Assembly (NCBI GenBank): GCA_900539765.1
Contig: UQDF01000028.1
Coordinates: 1-26,673, forward strand
Reading direction: 5' to 3'
Source: an uncultured Porphyromonas sp.
GTDB lineage: Bacteria; Bacteroidota; Bacteroidia; Bacteroidales; Porphyromonadaceae
Length of the DNA: 26,673 nucleotides
The translations under genes were made by a program, and so were the position numbers. The notes under the pieces are model-generated. The model saw nothing but the letters and a program-made list of their open reading frames with translations. It was not told where the DNA came from and searched no databases. Below are positions 1 through 8,535 of this stretch, in pieces. Every line of letters begins with the position of its first letter. Position 1 is the first letter of the stretch.

Positions 1-95
1 TTATCAAAAGCTCGACGAAACCAATTCAGTTGCATTTGATAGTTGAATCTACGAACAGCCAACGAAGGTGGGCAGTTGTGTGCTTTTTCGTACAT
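1..95 (-). CDS. Possible 5' part of a divergent gene, cut by the window edge
   Basis: On the minus strand an ATG at 95 opens a frame of 31 codons that stays open to the window edge. The peptide begins MYEKAHNCPPSLAVRRF and continues with a basic, aromatic stretch (QMQLNWFRRAF). I do not recognise it. No TAnnTTTG box precedes it on the minus strand between 96 and 181. If real, it would be divergent from murG, which would make murG the first gene of its transcription unit. An open frame this short can occur by chance. Confidence 0.25.
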   Translation of the reverse strand, partial: MYEKAHNCPPSLAVRRFNYQMQLNWFRRAFD

Positions 96-98
96 TTG
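91..98 (+). promoter_or_regulatory. Candidate -7 element upstream of murG
   Basis: TACATTTG fits the Bacteroidetes -7 consensus TAnnTTTG. It lies 83 nt before the murG start, giving a leader of roughly 75 nt. No TTTG is found 19-21 bp upstream, so only half of the promoter is supported. The box overlaps the ATG of the doubtful divergent frame at 95. Confidence 0.4.
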
Positions 99-181
99 TA
101 AGCGATTGCGGTCGGGCTATGTGGAGCTGACTGCGACAGACCTTTTTTATTTCAGTAGACTTTTATCGATCTCATCGTGCT

Positions 182-1294
182 ATGCAAGAGCCAAACAAAC
201 CTAGAGTGATCATCAGTGGAGGCGGTACGGGTGGACACATCAACCCCGCCCTAGCTATTGCCGACGAGGTGCGTCGGCGCTATCCCGAGAGTCAGATACT
301 CTTCGTGGGAGCCTTGGGACGCATGGAGATGGAGCGTGTCCCCGCTGCTGGTTATGAGATCGTGGGATTGCCTGTCATGGGGATGGATCGTAAGCGTCTC
401 TGGCGCAACTTTAAGGTGCTACGCTCTCTCATCAAGAGTCGCCTGATGGTTCGCAAGACTTTGACAGAGTTTCACCCCGATCTAGCGGTTGGTGTGGGAG
501 GCTATGCGAGTGCCCCTACGCTCAAGGAGGCACAGCGTAGTGGTATCCCTACACTCCTGCAGGAGCAAAACAGCTATGCTGGCGTGACCAATAAGCTCCT
601 AGCTCGTGAAGCGAAGTGTATCTGTGTCGCTTACCCAGGTATGGAGCGCTTCTTCCCGAGTGATCGGATCATCTTAACGGGCAATCCAGTACGTCACGCT
701 ATCGAGTACAACCACACGACCCGTGAGGAGGCTTGCGCCTACTTCGCACTCCCCTCTTCGCTCTCGCGTACGATCCTAGTTATGGGCGGTAGTCTCGGAG
801 CTAGGACGATCAATGAGTCGGTTGTGGCTGCGCTACCTGAGTGGAGCAAGCTAGGCTATCAGTTGATCTGGCAGACGGGACGGAGCTATGAGCATACAGC
901 ACAGGAACTGATCAAGGAGTATGAGATCAGCAAGCGATCTTACGTGTCTGCCTATGTAGAGCGCATGGATCTAGCTTACAGCCTCGCCGATGTGGCGGTG
1001 TCTCGTGCGGGTGCGCTGAGCGTCTCGGAGCTTTGTCTCTCGGAGCTGCCAGCTATCCTGATCCCCTCGCCCAATGTGGCTGAGGATCATCAGACGAAAA
1101 ATGCGCGTGCACTCTCCACTCGTGGTGCTGCGATCCTTCTTCCTGATAGTGAAGCGGCAGGCCAGATGGGACTCACGATCACTGAGCTACTCAAAGACGA
1201 GATGCGAAGGGATGAGATGAAAGCAGCGCTCCGTGATCTCGCTACACCGCAAGCAGTGGAGCGCATCGTGGATCAGATGGAGCAGCTGTGGTAG
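182..1294 (+). CDS. murG: UDP-GlcNAc:undecaprenyl-pyrophosphoryl-MurNAc-pentapeptide N-acetylglucosaminyltransferase MurG
   Basis: MurG adds GlcNAc to lipid I to make lipid II on the cytoplasmic face of the inner membrane, the last cytoplasmic step of peptidoglycan synthesis. The 370-residue protein has the usual family length and GT-B layout. The N-terminal GGGTGGH loop is at residues 13-19, a GVGGYASAP loop near 104, GNPVR at 167-171, MGGSLGA near 200, and the C-terminal sugar-nucleotide site EDHQTKNA begins at E301. The start at 182 places the glycine loop at the normal distance from the N terminus. It is the first gene of the dcw-type run here, with murC 38 nt downstream. In many Bacteroidetes ftsW precedes murG, but the 181 bases upstream do not encode it. 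Confidence 0.97.
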   Translation: MQEPNKPRVIISGGGTGGHINPALAIADEVRRRYPESQILFVGALGRMEMERVPAAGYEIVGLPVMGMDRKRLWRNFKVLRSLIKSRLMVRKTLTEFHPDLAVGVGGYASAPTLKEAQRSGIPTLLQEQNSYAGVTNKLLAREAKCICVAYPGMERFFPSDRIILTGNPVRHAIEYNHTTREEACAYFALPSSLSRTILVMGGSLGARTINESVVAALPEWSKLGYQLIWQTGRSYEHTAQELIKEYEISKRSYVSAYVERMDLAYSLADVAVSRAGALSVSELCLSELPAILIPSPNVAEDHQTKNARALSTRGAAILLPDSEAAGQMGLTITELLKDEMRRDEMKAALRDLATPQAVERIVDQMEQLW

Positions 1295-1332
1295 TCTCTC
1301 ATATTACTTTGCAAAGACCTTTTCTCTAACGC

Positions 1333-2706
1333 ATGAGTTACGTTTATCTTATAGGTATCGGCGGTGCTGGCATGAGTGCTCTAGCACGTTACTATCATCT
1401 CAAGGGGTGCAACGTGTCGGGCTACGACCGCTCGCACAATATGTATACGGACGAGCTGGAGCAGCTAGGCATTGCCATACACTACGACAGCGATGCAGCG
1501 TGGCTGGAGACAGCTCCGATGACTCCTGAGAATACCCTAGTCATCTATACGCCAGCTATACCGCACGACCACCCCGAGCTATGCTATCTGCGCAGTCATC
1601 ACTTCCGTGTCTTGAAGCGTGCTGAGGCGCTGGGTGTTATAGCCGAGAGCTATCGTACACTAGCTGTTGCCGGTTCGCATGGTAAGACCACGACGACCAA
1701 TATGCTGGCGCATATACTAGATGATGCCAAGGAGGTGGGATGTACGGCATTCATCGGTGGACTGGCTGTGGATACGGGATCTAACTTTATCTACTCCGAT
1801 CACTCCGATCTGCTAGTGGTAGAGGCTGACGAGTATGACCGCTCGTTCCTGCATCTGAACCCCTATATGGCTATAGTGACCTCTACCGATGCGGATCACC
1901 TAGACATCTACGGAGACTATGCGGGTTACTTGGCAGGCTTTGAGCAGTTTTGCAGTCAGATAAAGCCAGGTGGTACGCTACTGATGAAGGAAGGGCTTCC
2001 GATCAAGCCACACCTAGCCGAGGGGGTGCGCACATTAACCTATGGCAATGCCCCGACGGCGGATGCTTACTACGACCATGTGACGGTCGGCGATGGTACG
2101 ATCCGCTTCGACTGGCACTACCCAGAGGCGGGGCTTCATCTAGAGCAGGTGCGTCTCGGAGTGCCTGTACGTACCAATCTAGAGAATGCCACGGCTGCTA
2201 TGACCATCGCTTACCGTAATGGAGTCTCTCTGGCTGACATCGTACGAGGTGTGGAGAGCTTCCGAGGCACCAAGCGACGCTTCGAGCTGGTACTGCAGAC
2301 GGATCGTCACCTACTCATCGACGACTATGCGCATCACCCCGTGGAGCTGGACAGCTCCATTCGCTCAATCAAGGAGATCTACGGCTCGGAGGATGTGCTG
2401 GCTATCTTTCAGCCACACCTCTACTCGCGTACGGCAGACTTCTATCAGGACTTTGCCGATAGTCTCTCGCACGTGGATCAGGTGATCGTGCTAGACATTT
2501 ACCCAGCCCGTGAGGAGCCTATGCCTGGCGTTACATCGGAGCTTATATATAAGGAGTTGACAGCGCCACACCGTTGGCTATGTACCAAGGAGGAGCTACT
2601 CCCCCTACTGCGACAGATAGAGTTGCCACGAGTGGTGGTCACGGTCGGGGCGGGAGACATTGACAAGTTGGTCCTCCCGATCAGAGATTATCTAGCTACA
2701 CTATAA
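1333..2706 (+). CDS. murC: UDP-N-acetylmuramate--L-alanine ligase MurC
   Basis: MurC uses ATP to attach L-alanine to UDP-MurNAc, starting the peptidoglycan stem peptide in the cytoplasm. The 457-residue protein has typical Mur ligase features: the N-terminal nucleotide loop GIGGAGMSALA just after the start, the ATP loop GSHGKTTTT at residues 114-122, EADEYDRSF and TDADHLDIYGD in the central domain, and DDYAHHP at the entry of the C-terminal domain. The start at 1333 leaves seven residues before the glycine loop, which is normal. It lies 38 nt after murG and 9 nt before ftsQ, so one transcript is likely. The pairing with murG and ftsQ is standard for the dcw cluster. Confidence 0.97.
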   Translation: MSYVYLIGIGGAGMSALARYYHLKGCNVSGYDRSHNMYTDELEQLGIAIHYDSDAAWLETAPMTPENTLVIYTPAIPHDHPELCYLRSHHFRVLKRAEALGVIAESYRTLAVAGSHGKTTTTNMLAHILDDAKEVGCTAFIGGLAVDTGSNFIYSDHSDLLVVEADEYDRSFLHLNPYMAIVTSTDADHLDIYGDYAGYLAGFEQFCSQIKPGGTLLMKEGLPIKPHLAEGVRTLTYGNAPTADAYYDHVTVGDGTIRFDWHYPEAGLHLEQVRLGVPVRTNLENATAAMTIAYRNGVSLADIVRGVESFRGTKRRFELVLQTDRHLLIDDYAHHPVELDSSIRSIKEIYGSEDVLAIFQPHLYSRTADFYQDFADSLSHVDQVIVLDIYPAREEPMPGVTSELIYKELTAPHRWLCTKEELLPLLRQIELPRVVVTVGAGDIDKLVLPIRDYLATL

Positions 2707-2715
2707 TAATAAGGT

Positions 2716-3468
2716 ATGCGCTACCTATATCTCTCCCTAGCTTGTCTCCTCGTGGGACTACTCTGCTTCATGGCGGTCTCATCCCCACAGACGCCTCCAG
2801 TACGTATCATCGACGTGAAGGCGGATATTAGCTATGAAGGCGACCATCCATTGATGCCTGAGCGAGATCTGGTGAACGAGCTGAAGACTCTAGGCTTTCG
2901 CCCCATAGGTCAGTCGGTAGACTCGCTCTCTACGATGGCTATCGAGTCGCAGCTGATACGCAACGGACTCTTTAGTCATATAGATATCTACACTACTCCA
3001 GGAGGGGTGCTACACGTATCGATGCTCCAGCGCGAGCCTCTCTTTACGCTCCTCACACCTCAGGGTAATTACTTCGTCTGCAAGGATCAGACGGTGGTGC
3101 CGATAGGACGTAGCGAGGATTACTATACGACCTTCCTGCCAGTCAGCGGTAGCATATCTGTGGAGAAGGCATCTCACGAGCTTTACCCACTGATGCAGCT
3201 GATCCTCTCGGATCCTCTCTGGCGCGATTTATTCATACATATTTATGTAGATCCCCTCCGAGGGGTCATCGCCACGCCACGAGCTAGCAATACGGAGATA
3301 ATCCTGGGGACTAGTCCCAATTGGGAGGAGAAACTGGATAATCTAAGGCTCTTCGTAGAGCAGGTGATCCCCATATTTGGCTGGAATAGCTTTATTTCTG
3401 TACATTTGGAGTACAAAGACCAAATAGTAACCGTCCCGTCAGAGGAGGGAGCTTTACAAAGACCTTGA
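2716..3468 (+). CDS. ftsQ: Cell division protein FtsQ (DivIB-type)
   Basis: FtsQ is a bitopic inner-membrane protein of the divisome that links cytoplasmic FtsA/FtsZ to periplasmic wall-synthesis proteins. The 250-residue product starts with one hydrophobic segment at about residues 3-22 (LYLSLACLLVGLLCF). A periplasmic part follows with a POTRA-like region (about 30-105, including a LVNELKTLGF-type helix and GLFSHIDIY) and a beta-rich C-terminal domain. Sequence conservation in this family is low, so the call rests mainly on size, topology and position between murC and ftsA. It starts 9 nt after murC. Its final 70 nt contain a promoter for the downstream genes. Confidence 0.85.
   Translation: MRYLYLSLACLLVGLLCFMAVSSPQTPPVRIIDVKADISYEGDHPLMPERDLVNELKTLGFRPIGQSVDSLSTMAIESQLIRNGLFSHIDIYTTPGGVLHVSMLQREPLFTLLTPQGNYFVCKDQTVVPIGRSEDYYTTFLPVSGSISVEKASHELYPLMQLILSDPLWRDLFIHIYVDPLRGVIATPRASNTEIILGTSPNWEEKLDNLRLFVEQVIPIFGWNSFISVHLEYKDQIVTVPSEEGALQRP
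3376..3408 (+). promoter_or_regulatory. Promoter inside the 3' end of ftsQ, for ftsA-ftsZ
   Basis: TTTG at 3376-3379 is followed after 21 bp by TACATTTG at 3401-3408. Both match the Bacteroidetes -33 and -7 consensus elements. Transcription would start near 3415, about 105 nt before the ftsA start, letting ftsA-ftsZ be expressed independently of the mur genes. It lies in coding sequence and could be chance, but both boxes and the spacing fit. Confidence 0.55.
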
Positions 3469-3522
3469 TAAAGTCTCTCGAATCTGCCTTAACATATAAT
3501 CGTACACGCTTAACGCACTCTA

Positions 3523-4989
3523 ATGTCATACAACGAAGATCTCTACACTGCCATAGACTTAGGTAGTGCTACCATACGGGGTATGGTAGGTACTAAGAAG
3601 GATGGCAAAGTCCTCCCTATCGCCATAGCCGAGGTGCCCACGAGCAACGCAATCCGCAAGGGGGTCGTCAACAATATGGAGGAGCTACACAACAAGCTCA
3701 AGGTACTTATAGATCGTCTCAATGAGCAGCTCCCAGACCAGCACTCAGAGATTAAAAAGGTCTACGTAGGCTTCGGAGGTAAGTCTCTTATGTCACGATC
3801 TTACAAGATCAATCATAAGATGGACAATCCCGACGGAGAGGAGATCAGCGACTACCATATTAACCTAATCAATGAGCGAGTCAAGAACTACCGACTCAAC
3901 GCTCACGAGGTACTGGACGTCTCTGACCCTTACTGTCTCGTCGATGGGCGTGTGGAGCGGAATATCAAGGGACTGCTCTGTACGGAGTTTTCGATCCACT
4001 TCAACCTGATCACGACTCGCTCTAGCAATGTCAACTTCATCCGCATGGCTATCGAGGACCGTCTCGGGCTCGAGCTTGAGGCTATACTCCCCTCGCCATG
4101 TTGCGAGGCGGATGTACTCCTCTATCCCGATGCTAAGACGCTCGGTGTAGCTCTAGTCAACATTGGTGCGGGTACTTCCTCTGTCGCTATTTACAAAAAC
4201 GACACGTTGAAGTGTCTACGGGTCATCCCCTTTGGTTCGAAAAACATAACCAACGACTTGATGTCTCTCCATATCACCTACCCCGAAGCAGAGAAGATCA
4301 AGCTCGAGGAGGCACACCCCTTTACCGATGCATACGATGATGAGTCTATCACGCTTAGCTCTCCAGACGGCACTCGTGAGCGAGAGATCAAGATGCGTGA
4401 CATCAACAGCCTTGTGACGGCTCGTATGAAGGAGATTACCGCCAACGTGTTTCGAGTCATTCGTGACTTTGAGGCGGGAGCGAGACTGGGGTCAGGCATT
4501 GTCCTAGCTGGGCAGGGCGCACTCATGCGAGGCTTCATAAACTACCTACAGAACGAGAGCAAGTTTGTCTCACTAGCTCGGGAGTTCAATGATAAGGTGT
4601 ACAAAGATGACACCCCTCTCTCTAGCGACGTAGACTACGCTGGCTGCGCAGGGCTTATCTATCGCGCCGAGGTTAACTGCGTCGGACCTATCGATATGCC
4701 TCAGACGACAGTCTCTCCGTCAAGCAAGGTCACCGCACAGGCTCAGCCCACAGCTGTACGATCTAATACTCCCCAAGATGCTTCCGAAGAGACGACTAGC
4801 ACCGCTACACATCAAGAAGCTCCTGAGCAACACTCGCAGCAGCAGGCTCAGACATCGCTCTTTGACCTTCCCGATATAGACCAGCCACATAAGGCTACAA
4901 AGCGGGAACCTAAGAGTGCCAAGCGCAAGAAGTCCTTCAACTGGTTCTCCAAGATTAAGGACGTACTGACCAACGACGACATCGACTAG
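3523..4989 (+). CDS. ftsA: Cell division protein FtsA
   Basis: FtsA is an actin-like ATPase that tethers FtsZ filaments to the membrane and recruits later divisome proteins. The 488 residues show the phosphate-1 loop AIDLGSATIRGMVG near the N terminus, the SHS2/1C-type insertion, the phosphate-2 loop NIGAGTSSVA, and the adenosine loop IVLAGQGALMRG (GQG where GGG is common). After about residue 400 comes a Gln/Thr/Ser-rich linker of about 65 residues, then a basic amphipathic C-terminal helix (KSFNWFSKIKDVL) that fits the membrane-targeting sequence of the family. The start at 3523 gives the usual short lead before the phosphate loop. It lies 54 nt after ftsQ and 50 nt before ftsZ. Confidence 0.97.
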   Translation: MSYNEDLYTAIDLGSATIRGMVGTKKDGKVLPIAIAEVPTSNAIRKGVVNNMEELHNKLKVLIDRLNEQLPDQHSEIKKVYVGFGGKSLMSRSYKINHKMDNPDGEEISDYHINLINERVKNYRLNAHEVLDVSDPYCLVDGRVERNIKGLLCTEFSIHFNLITTRSSNVNFIRMAIEDRLGLELEAILPSPCCEADVLLYPDAKTLGVALVNIGAGTSSVAIYKNDTLKCLRVIPFGSKNITNDLMSLHITYPEAEKIKLEEAHPFTDAYDDESITLSSPDGTREREIKMRDINSLVTARMKEITANVFRVIRDFEAGARLGSGIVLAGQGALMRGFINYLQNESKFVSLAREFNDKVYKDDTPLSSDVDYAGCAGLIYRAEVNCVGPIDMPQTTVSPSSKVTAQAQPTAVRSNTPQDASEETTSTATHQEAPEQHSQQQAQTSLFDLPDIDQPHKATKREPKSAKRKKSFNWFSKIKDVLTNDDID

Positions 4990-5039
4990 TCCTCCCCTCC
5001 CACCCTCAATTTTATCTAACCTCTTACCTCTTTCGACAA

Positions 5040-6461
5040 ATGGATAACGCAGACAAGCTCGTCAACTTCAAATATAATAAAGCGGTCGCTCAGAGAAAGC
5101 TCATCAAGGTGATCGGCGTAGGTGGCGCTGGAGGCAATGCCGTCAAGCACATTCACGCTTCAGGACTCCAGGGAGTATCTTATCTGCTCCTCAACACAGA
5201 TGAGCAAGACCTCGCCAAGAGCGGACTAAAAGATGTAGCCGTCATCGGGCAGAAGCTAACCCAAGGACTAGGTGCTGGCAGTAAGATCGAGGTAGGCGAA
5301 GAGGCCGCCTTAGAAGACCAAGAGCTTATCCACTCCCTCCTAGACGACAACGAGACGCAGATGGTCTTCATCTGCGCTGGTATGGGTGGCGGTACGGGTA
5401 CTGGAGCTGCGCCTGTCATTGCGAAGATAGCACGTGATATGGGGTTGCTCACGGTGGGCTTTATCTTTATGCCTTTCGTCCGTGAGGAGAGACAGCGCAT
5501 GATCAAAGCGGCACAAGGTGCCGAGCGTATGCGACAAGAGGTAGACTCTCTGGTTATCATTGCCAACGAAAATATCAACCAAGTCTACGGAGAGCTACCC
5601 TGGAACGAGTCTCTCAACAAGGCAAACGAGATCCTTGCCAATGCGGTACGAGCCATTACGATGGTCATCACCAACGAGATGGAGATGAATCAAGACTTTG
5701 CCGACGTGCGTACCACGCTCAAAGACGGAGGCATCGCACACATTAGCATTGGCTACGGTGAGGGACCTGATCGTGTGAGCAAGGCTATCGACTCGGCTCT
5801 CCGCTCTCCATTACTTAACAATGACGACATCACGACAGCCACAAGACTACAGCTGGCGATCTTTTACGATCCGTCTGACGCATTGACGACTGACGAGATG
5901 GACGAGATTAAAAAGCTCACCTCCTCCATCCGTAATCTACAGAACAATAAGTCGGGACACGCCTTCAATGATGAGCTGGGCAACAAGGTGATGGTCGTCA
6001 TCATCGCATCGGGCTTCCAAAAGGAGGCACACATGCCTATGACCGCTATGGACGTAGAGGACTATGTGCGCCAGACGGAGATCGAGAAGGAGCAAAACAA
6101 GTTACTCAACCAGTACTACTCTGAGTTTGACCTGGAGCCACGCAGCTCCCTGCCTACCTTTGTGCCTATCGTGCTGACTGATGATGAGCTAGATCGTGAC
6201 GACCTGATAGACTACCTCGACGAGGAGCCCGCTAAGAACCACAGCTACTCAGAGGTCGAGGAGCGACGGGCTAAGTACAAGTATGGTAACCAGACGCCTG
6301 CTATGTCTCAGACGCTCGACACGTCAAAGATCGTCCAGCGCTCCACACCTACTAGGATGCCTAGCGCTGATGTAGAGGAGCTTCCCAACGTCGATCCAAC
6401 TAGGGAAGGGACTGAGCCTACCACTTCACCAGTCAACCAGCCCAAGATCATCAAGTTCTGA
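5040..6461 (+). CDS. ftsZ: Cell division GTPase FtsZ
   Basis: FtsZ is the tubulin-like GTPase that assembles the division ring at midcell. The 473-residue protein has the N-terminal nucleotide loop GVGGAGGNAVKHI, the tubulin signature GGGTGTG at residues 116-122, and the T7 synergy loop NQDFADVRTTLKDGG with the catalytic acid. The GTPase core ends near residue 330. The remainder is a long, charged, probably disordered tail. It ends in PVNQPKIIKF and shows no classical C-terminal FtsZ peptide with a proline/hydrophobic core followed by LR or RR. It follows ftsA by 50 nt and precedes mtnN by 17 nt. Confidence 0.98.
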   Translation: MDNADKLVNFKYNKAVAQRKLIKVIGVGGAGGNAVKHIHASGLQGVSYLLLNTDEQDLAKSGLKDVAVIGQKLTQGLGAGSKIEVGEEAALEDQELIHSLLDDNETQMVFICAGMGGGTGTGAAPVIAKIARDMGLLTVGFIFMPFVREERQRMIKAAQGAERMRQEVDSLVIIANENINQVYGELPWNESLNKANEILANAVRAITMVITNEMEMNQDFADVRTTLKDGGIAHISIGYGEGPDRVSKAIDSALRSPLLNNDDITTATRLQLAIFYDPSDALTTDEMDEIKKLTSSIRNLQNNKSGHAFNDELGNKVMVVIIASGFQKEAHMPMTAMDVEDYVRQTEIEKEQNKLLNQYYSEFDLEPRSSLPTFVPIVLTDDELDRDDLIDYLDEEPAKNHSYSEVEERRAKYKYGNQTPAMSQTLDTSKIVQRSTPTRMPSADVEELPNVDPTREGTEPTTSPVNQPKIIKF

Positions 6462-6478
6462 GCGAAAGCTCTAGTAGC

Positions 6479-7231
6479 ATGTCCCATTCTCTAGTCTTAT
6501 TGTGCGCTATGGGCAAGGAGCACATAGCGATGCAGTCTGCGTTGCACGCTCTAGCTCCTGCTGTCGAACTAGTCGAGCGCACCATGGTTGAGGAGATCCC
6601 TTTTGCCGTCTATCGCTACACCTTACGCCTAGAGGAGAGCGGGACTGAGTGTACCTTTCACCTTATTGAGACAGGCATCGGCAAGGTGCATGCAGCTCTT
6701 GCCACGCAGCGAGCCATAGAGCGCTATCAGCCTAAGCTCTTAGTCAATGTCGGTGTGTCGGGAGGACTTTACGCAGGCGCACAGGTCAGCGACCTCTGTC
6801 TCTCGACGACTTACCGCTACCATGATGTCTGGTGCGGTGAGGGCAACGAGCGTGGACAAGTACAAGGCTTGCCAGCTCAGTTCTCCGCAGAGGTGACCGC
6901 CATAGAGACTATGGCAAAGCAACTAAGCATACCGCTACATCAGGGGTTACTCCTCTGTGGTGATACATTCATTCCCGATGCCGATCATCTAAGATCCTTC
7001 GCACAGCAGTACCCCGACTTAGTTGCAGTGGATATGGAGAGCGCTGCCATTGCGCAGACAGCTTATCTATACCAGACGCCACTCGTCAGCATACGCATCG
7101 TCAGTGACACCCCACTCACGAGTCAGGATCACGGCAAGCAGTATGCGAATTTTTGGCAGCAAAGCAACCTCTTCCTACCGCCCTTTGCAGATGCTATGCG
7201 CCTTGTCTGTTCACTCGCAGAGAGTTTCTAG
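6479..7231 (+). CDS. mtnN: 5'-methylthioadenosine/S-adenosylhomocysteine nucleosidase
   Basis: This enzyme splits adenine from MTA, SAH and related nucleosides, clearing by-products of SAM-dependent reactions in the cytoplasm. The 250-residue protein follows the E. coli MTAN pattern: CAMGKE with the N-terminal catalytic Glu at E14, GIGKVHAA, the VNVGVSGGL glycine loop, YHDV before the specificity region, GDTFIPD, VAVDMES with the substrate-binding Glu at E187, and IRIVSD with the catalytic Asp at D210. A futalosine hydrolase (MqnB) is a close relative and cannot be fully excluded, but the VDMES and VSD motifs fit MTAN well. It starts 17 nt after ftsZ, so it is probably cotranscribed, an unusual partner for division genes. 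Confidence 0.85.
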   Translation: MSHSLVLLCAMGKEHIAMQSALHALAPAVELVERTMVEEIPFAVYRYTLRLEESGTECTFHLIETGIGKVHAALATQRAIERYQPKLLVNVGVSGGLYAGAQVSDLCLSTTYRYHDVWCGEGNERGQVQGLPAQFSAEVTAIETMAKQLSIPLHQGLLLCGDTFIPDADHLRSFAQQYPDLVAVDMESAAIAQTAYLYQTPLVSIRIVSDTPLTSQDHGKQYANFWQQSNLFLPPFADAMRLVCSLAESF

Positions 7232-7265
7232 TATGCCCAAAGGTGCCTGCACCGATTCGTTTCAC

Positions 7266-7273
7266 TATCTTTG
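7266..7273 (+). promoter_or_regulatory. Candidate -7 element for the lipoprotein/TonB receptor locus
   Basis: TATCTTTG matches TAnnTTTG and lies 37 nt before the ATG at 7311. No clear TTTG is found 19-21 bp upstream. Instead that interval carries a short palindrome, GGTGCCTGCACC (7242-7253), which could be an operator. The box supports the ATG at 7311 as the true start, not an upstream extension into mtnN. Confidence 0.5.
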
Positions 7274-7310
7274 CAACAAAGTTAATCAAACCATTCAATC
7301 CAATCATATT

Positions 7311-8480
7311 ATGAGTCATTTATATCGCAACTTACTCCTACTCTGCGTCCTCAGTCTAGGACTCTTTAGCTCTTGTCAAGAGCCAGACGCTATCGTTCCT
7401 GCTGACTCGGAGGAGATAGCTAATAGTCAGCAAGTCAGTGGCGGAGTCGTAGGCTTCTACCTACTTAATGAGGGTAACTTTCAGTCAAACAATAGTTCGC
7501 TGGACTATATGAACCTCGTCAGTGGTACTTACACACGAAACATCTATGCCACGATCAATCCCAACGTCGTCAAGGAGCTTGGCGACACAGGCAACGATCT
7601 ACAGATCTACGGCTCTAGACTCTATGCCGTCATCAACAGCTCTAACAAGGTAGAGGTCCTCGATGCTCAGAGTGGTAAGCGCATCGGTCAGGTAGATATA
7701 CCTAATTGTCGCTACATCTGCTTCGAGGGCGACAATGCTTACGTCTCTAGCTACGTCAGCACCTCAGATACACGAGACGCTCAGGGGCAAGTCCGTGGAG
7801 CCGTCTATCGTTTTGACCTCAACACGCTCGCTATCACGGGGCAGGTCGTCATAGGCTATCAGCCTGAGGAGATGGTACTCACTGGTGGCAGACTATACGT
7901 CGCTAACTCTGGTGGCTATATGCAGCCCAACTATGAGCGCACCGTGTCGGTCATCGATCTCAAGAGCTTTACCGAGGTGAATAAGATCGAGGTCGGTATG
8001 AACCTCCACCGCCTCAGAATGGATCACAATGGTAGACTATGGATTACCTCTCGTGGTAACTATGGCAACGTACCCTCGAACCTCTACTACATAGACATCG
8101 ATCCAGCTACGCAAAAGGTTGCAAAGCTCGACTCGCTCAATATACCTTGTGCTGAGATGGCCTTCTATGGCGACAAGCTCTACTACTACAGCAGCATCTG
8201 GGACAGTGAGGCTAAGAAGATGAAGACAGGCTTCGGACTCGTCGACATCAACGCTGCGAAGCCTCTCGCCGAGAGCTTTATCACAGATGGCACAGCTGAA
8301 AACATTCAGACCGCCTATGGTCTCGCTATCCACCCCGCTTCGGGCGACATCTACATCACGGATGCCAAGGACTTTGTCTCCAGTGGCACGCTATACTGCT
8401 ACACACCTGATGGCAAGCTCAAGTGGCAAACAGGCCGCACAGGTATGCTACCTGCTCACATAGCATTCGTAAAGCAATAA
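7311..8480 (+). CDS. Surface lipoprotein, YncE/DUF5074-like beta-propeller
   Basis: The protein (389 residues from the ATG at 7311) begins with a lipoprotein signal: a hydrophobic core followed by LGLFSSC with the lipidated Cys at 22, then acidic residues (QEPD) that would suit surface display in Bacteroidetes. The rest has repeating blade-like strands such as YAVINSSNKVEVLDAQSGK, RLYVANSGGY and VSVIDLKSF, the pattern of YVTN/YncE-type beta-propellers. Together with the adjacent TonB receptor, this resembles BtuG/BtuB cobalamin uptake pairs of Bacteroides, in which the propeller lipoprotein binds the ligand on the cell surface. No cobalamin riboswitch fits in the short leader, so the substrate stays open. 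The frame extends upstream into mtnN, but the promoter at 7266 and the signal peptide fix the start. Confidence 0.8.
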   Translation: MSHLYRNLLLLCVLSLGLFSSCQEPDAIVPADSEEIANSQQVSGGVVGFYLLNEGNFQSNNSSLDYMNLVSGTYTRNIYATINPNVVKELGDTGNDLQIYGSRLYAVINSSNKVEVLDAQSGKRIGQVDIPNCRYICFEGDNAYVSSYVSTSDTRDAQGQVRGAVYRFDLNTLAITGQVVIGYQPEEMVLTGGRLYVANSGGYMQPNYERTVSVIDLKSFTEVNKIEVGMNLHRLRMDHNGRLWITSRGNYGNVPSNLYYIDIDPATQKVAKLDSLNIPCAEMAFYGDKLYYYSSIWDSEAKKMKTGFGLVDINAAKPLAESFITDGTAENIQTAYGLAIHPASGDIYITDAKDFVSSGTLYCYTPDGKLKWQTGRTGMLPAHIAFVKQ

Positions 8481-8535
8481 CTAGACAGCAACGAGGCACA
8501 CGATAAGTGTCCATACCTGTCCGTTAGACAGTTAC

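Noticed and set aside
7023..7310. Upstream extension of the lipoprotein frame inside mtnN
   Set aside because: It overlaps mtnN in another frame and runs through the promoter at 7266. The signal peptide begins at 7311.
7232..7310. Cobalamin riboswitch before the lipoprotein/receptor pair
   Set aside because: The leader after the predicted transcription start is under 40 nt and shows no B12-box-like sequence.
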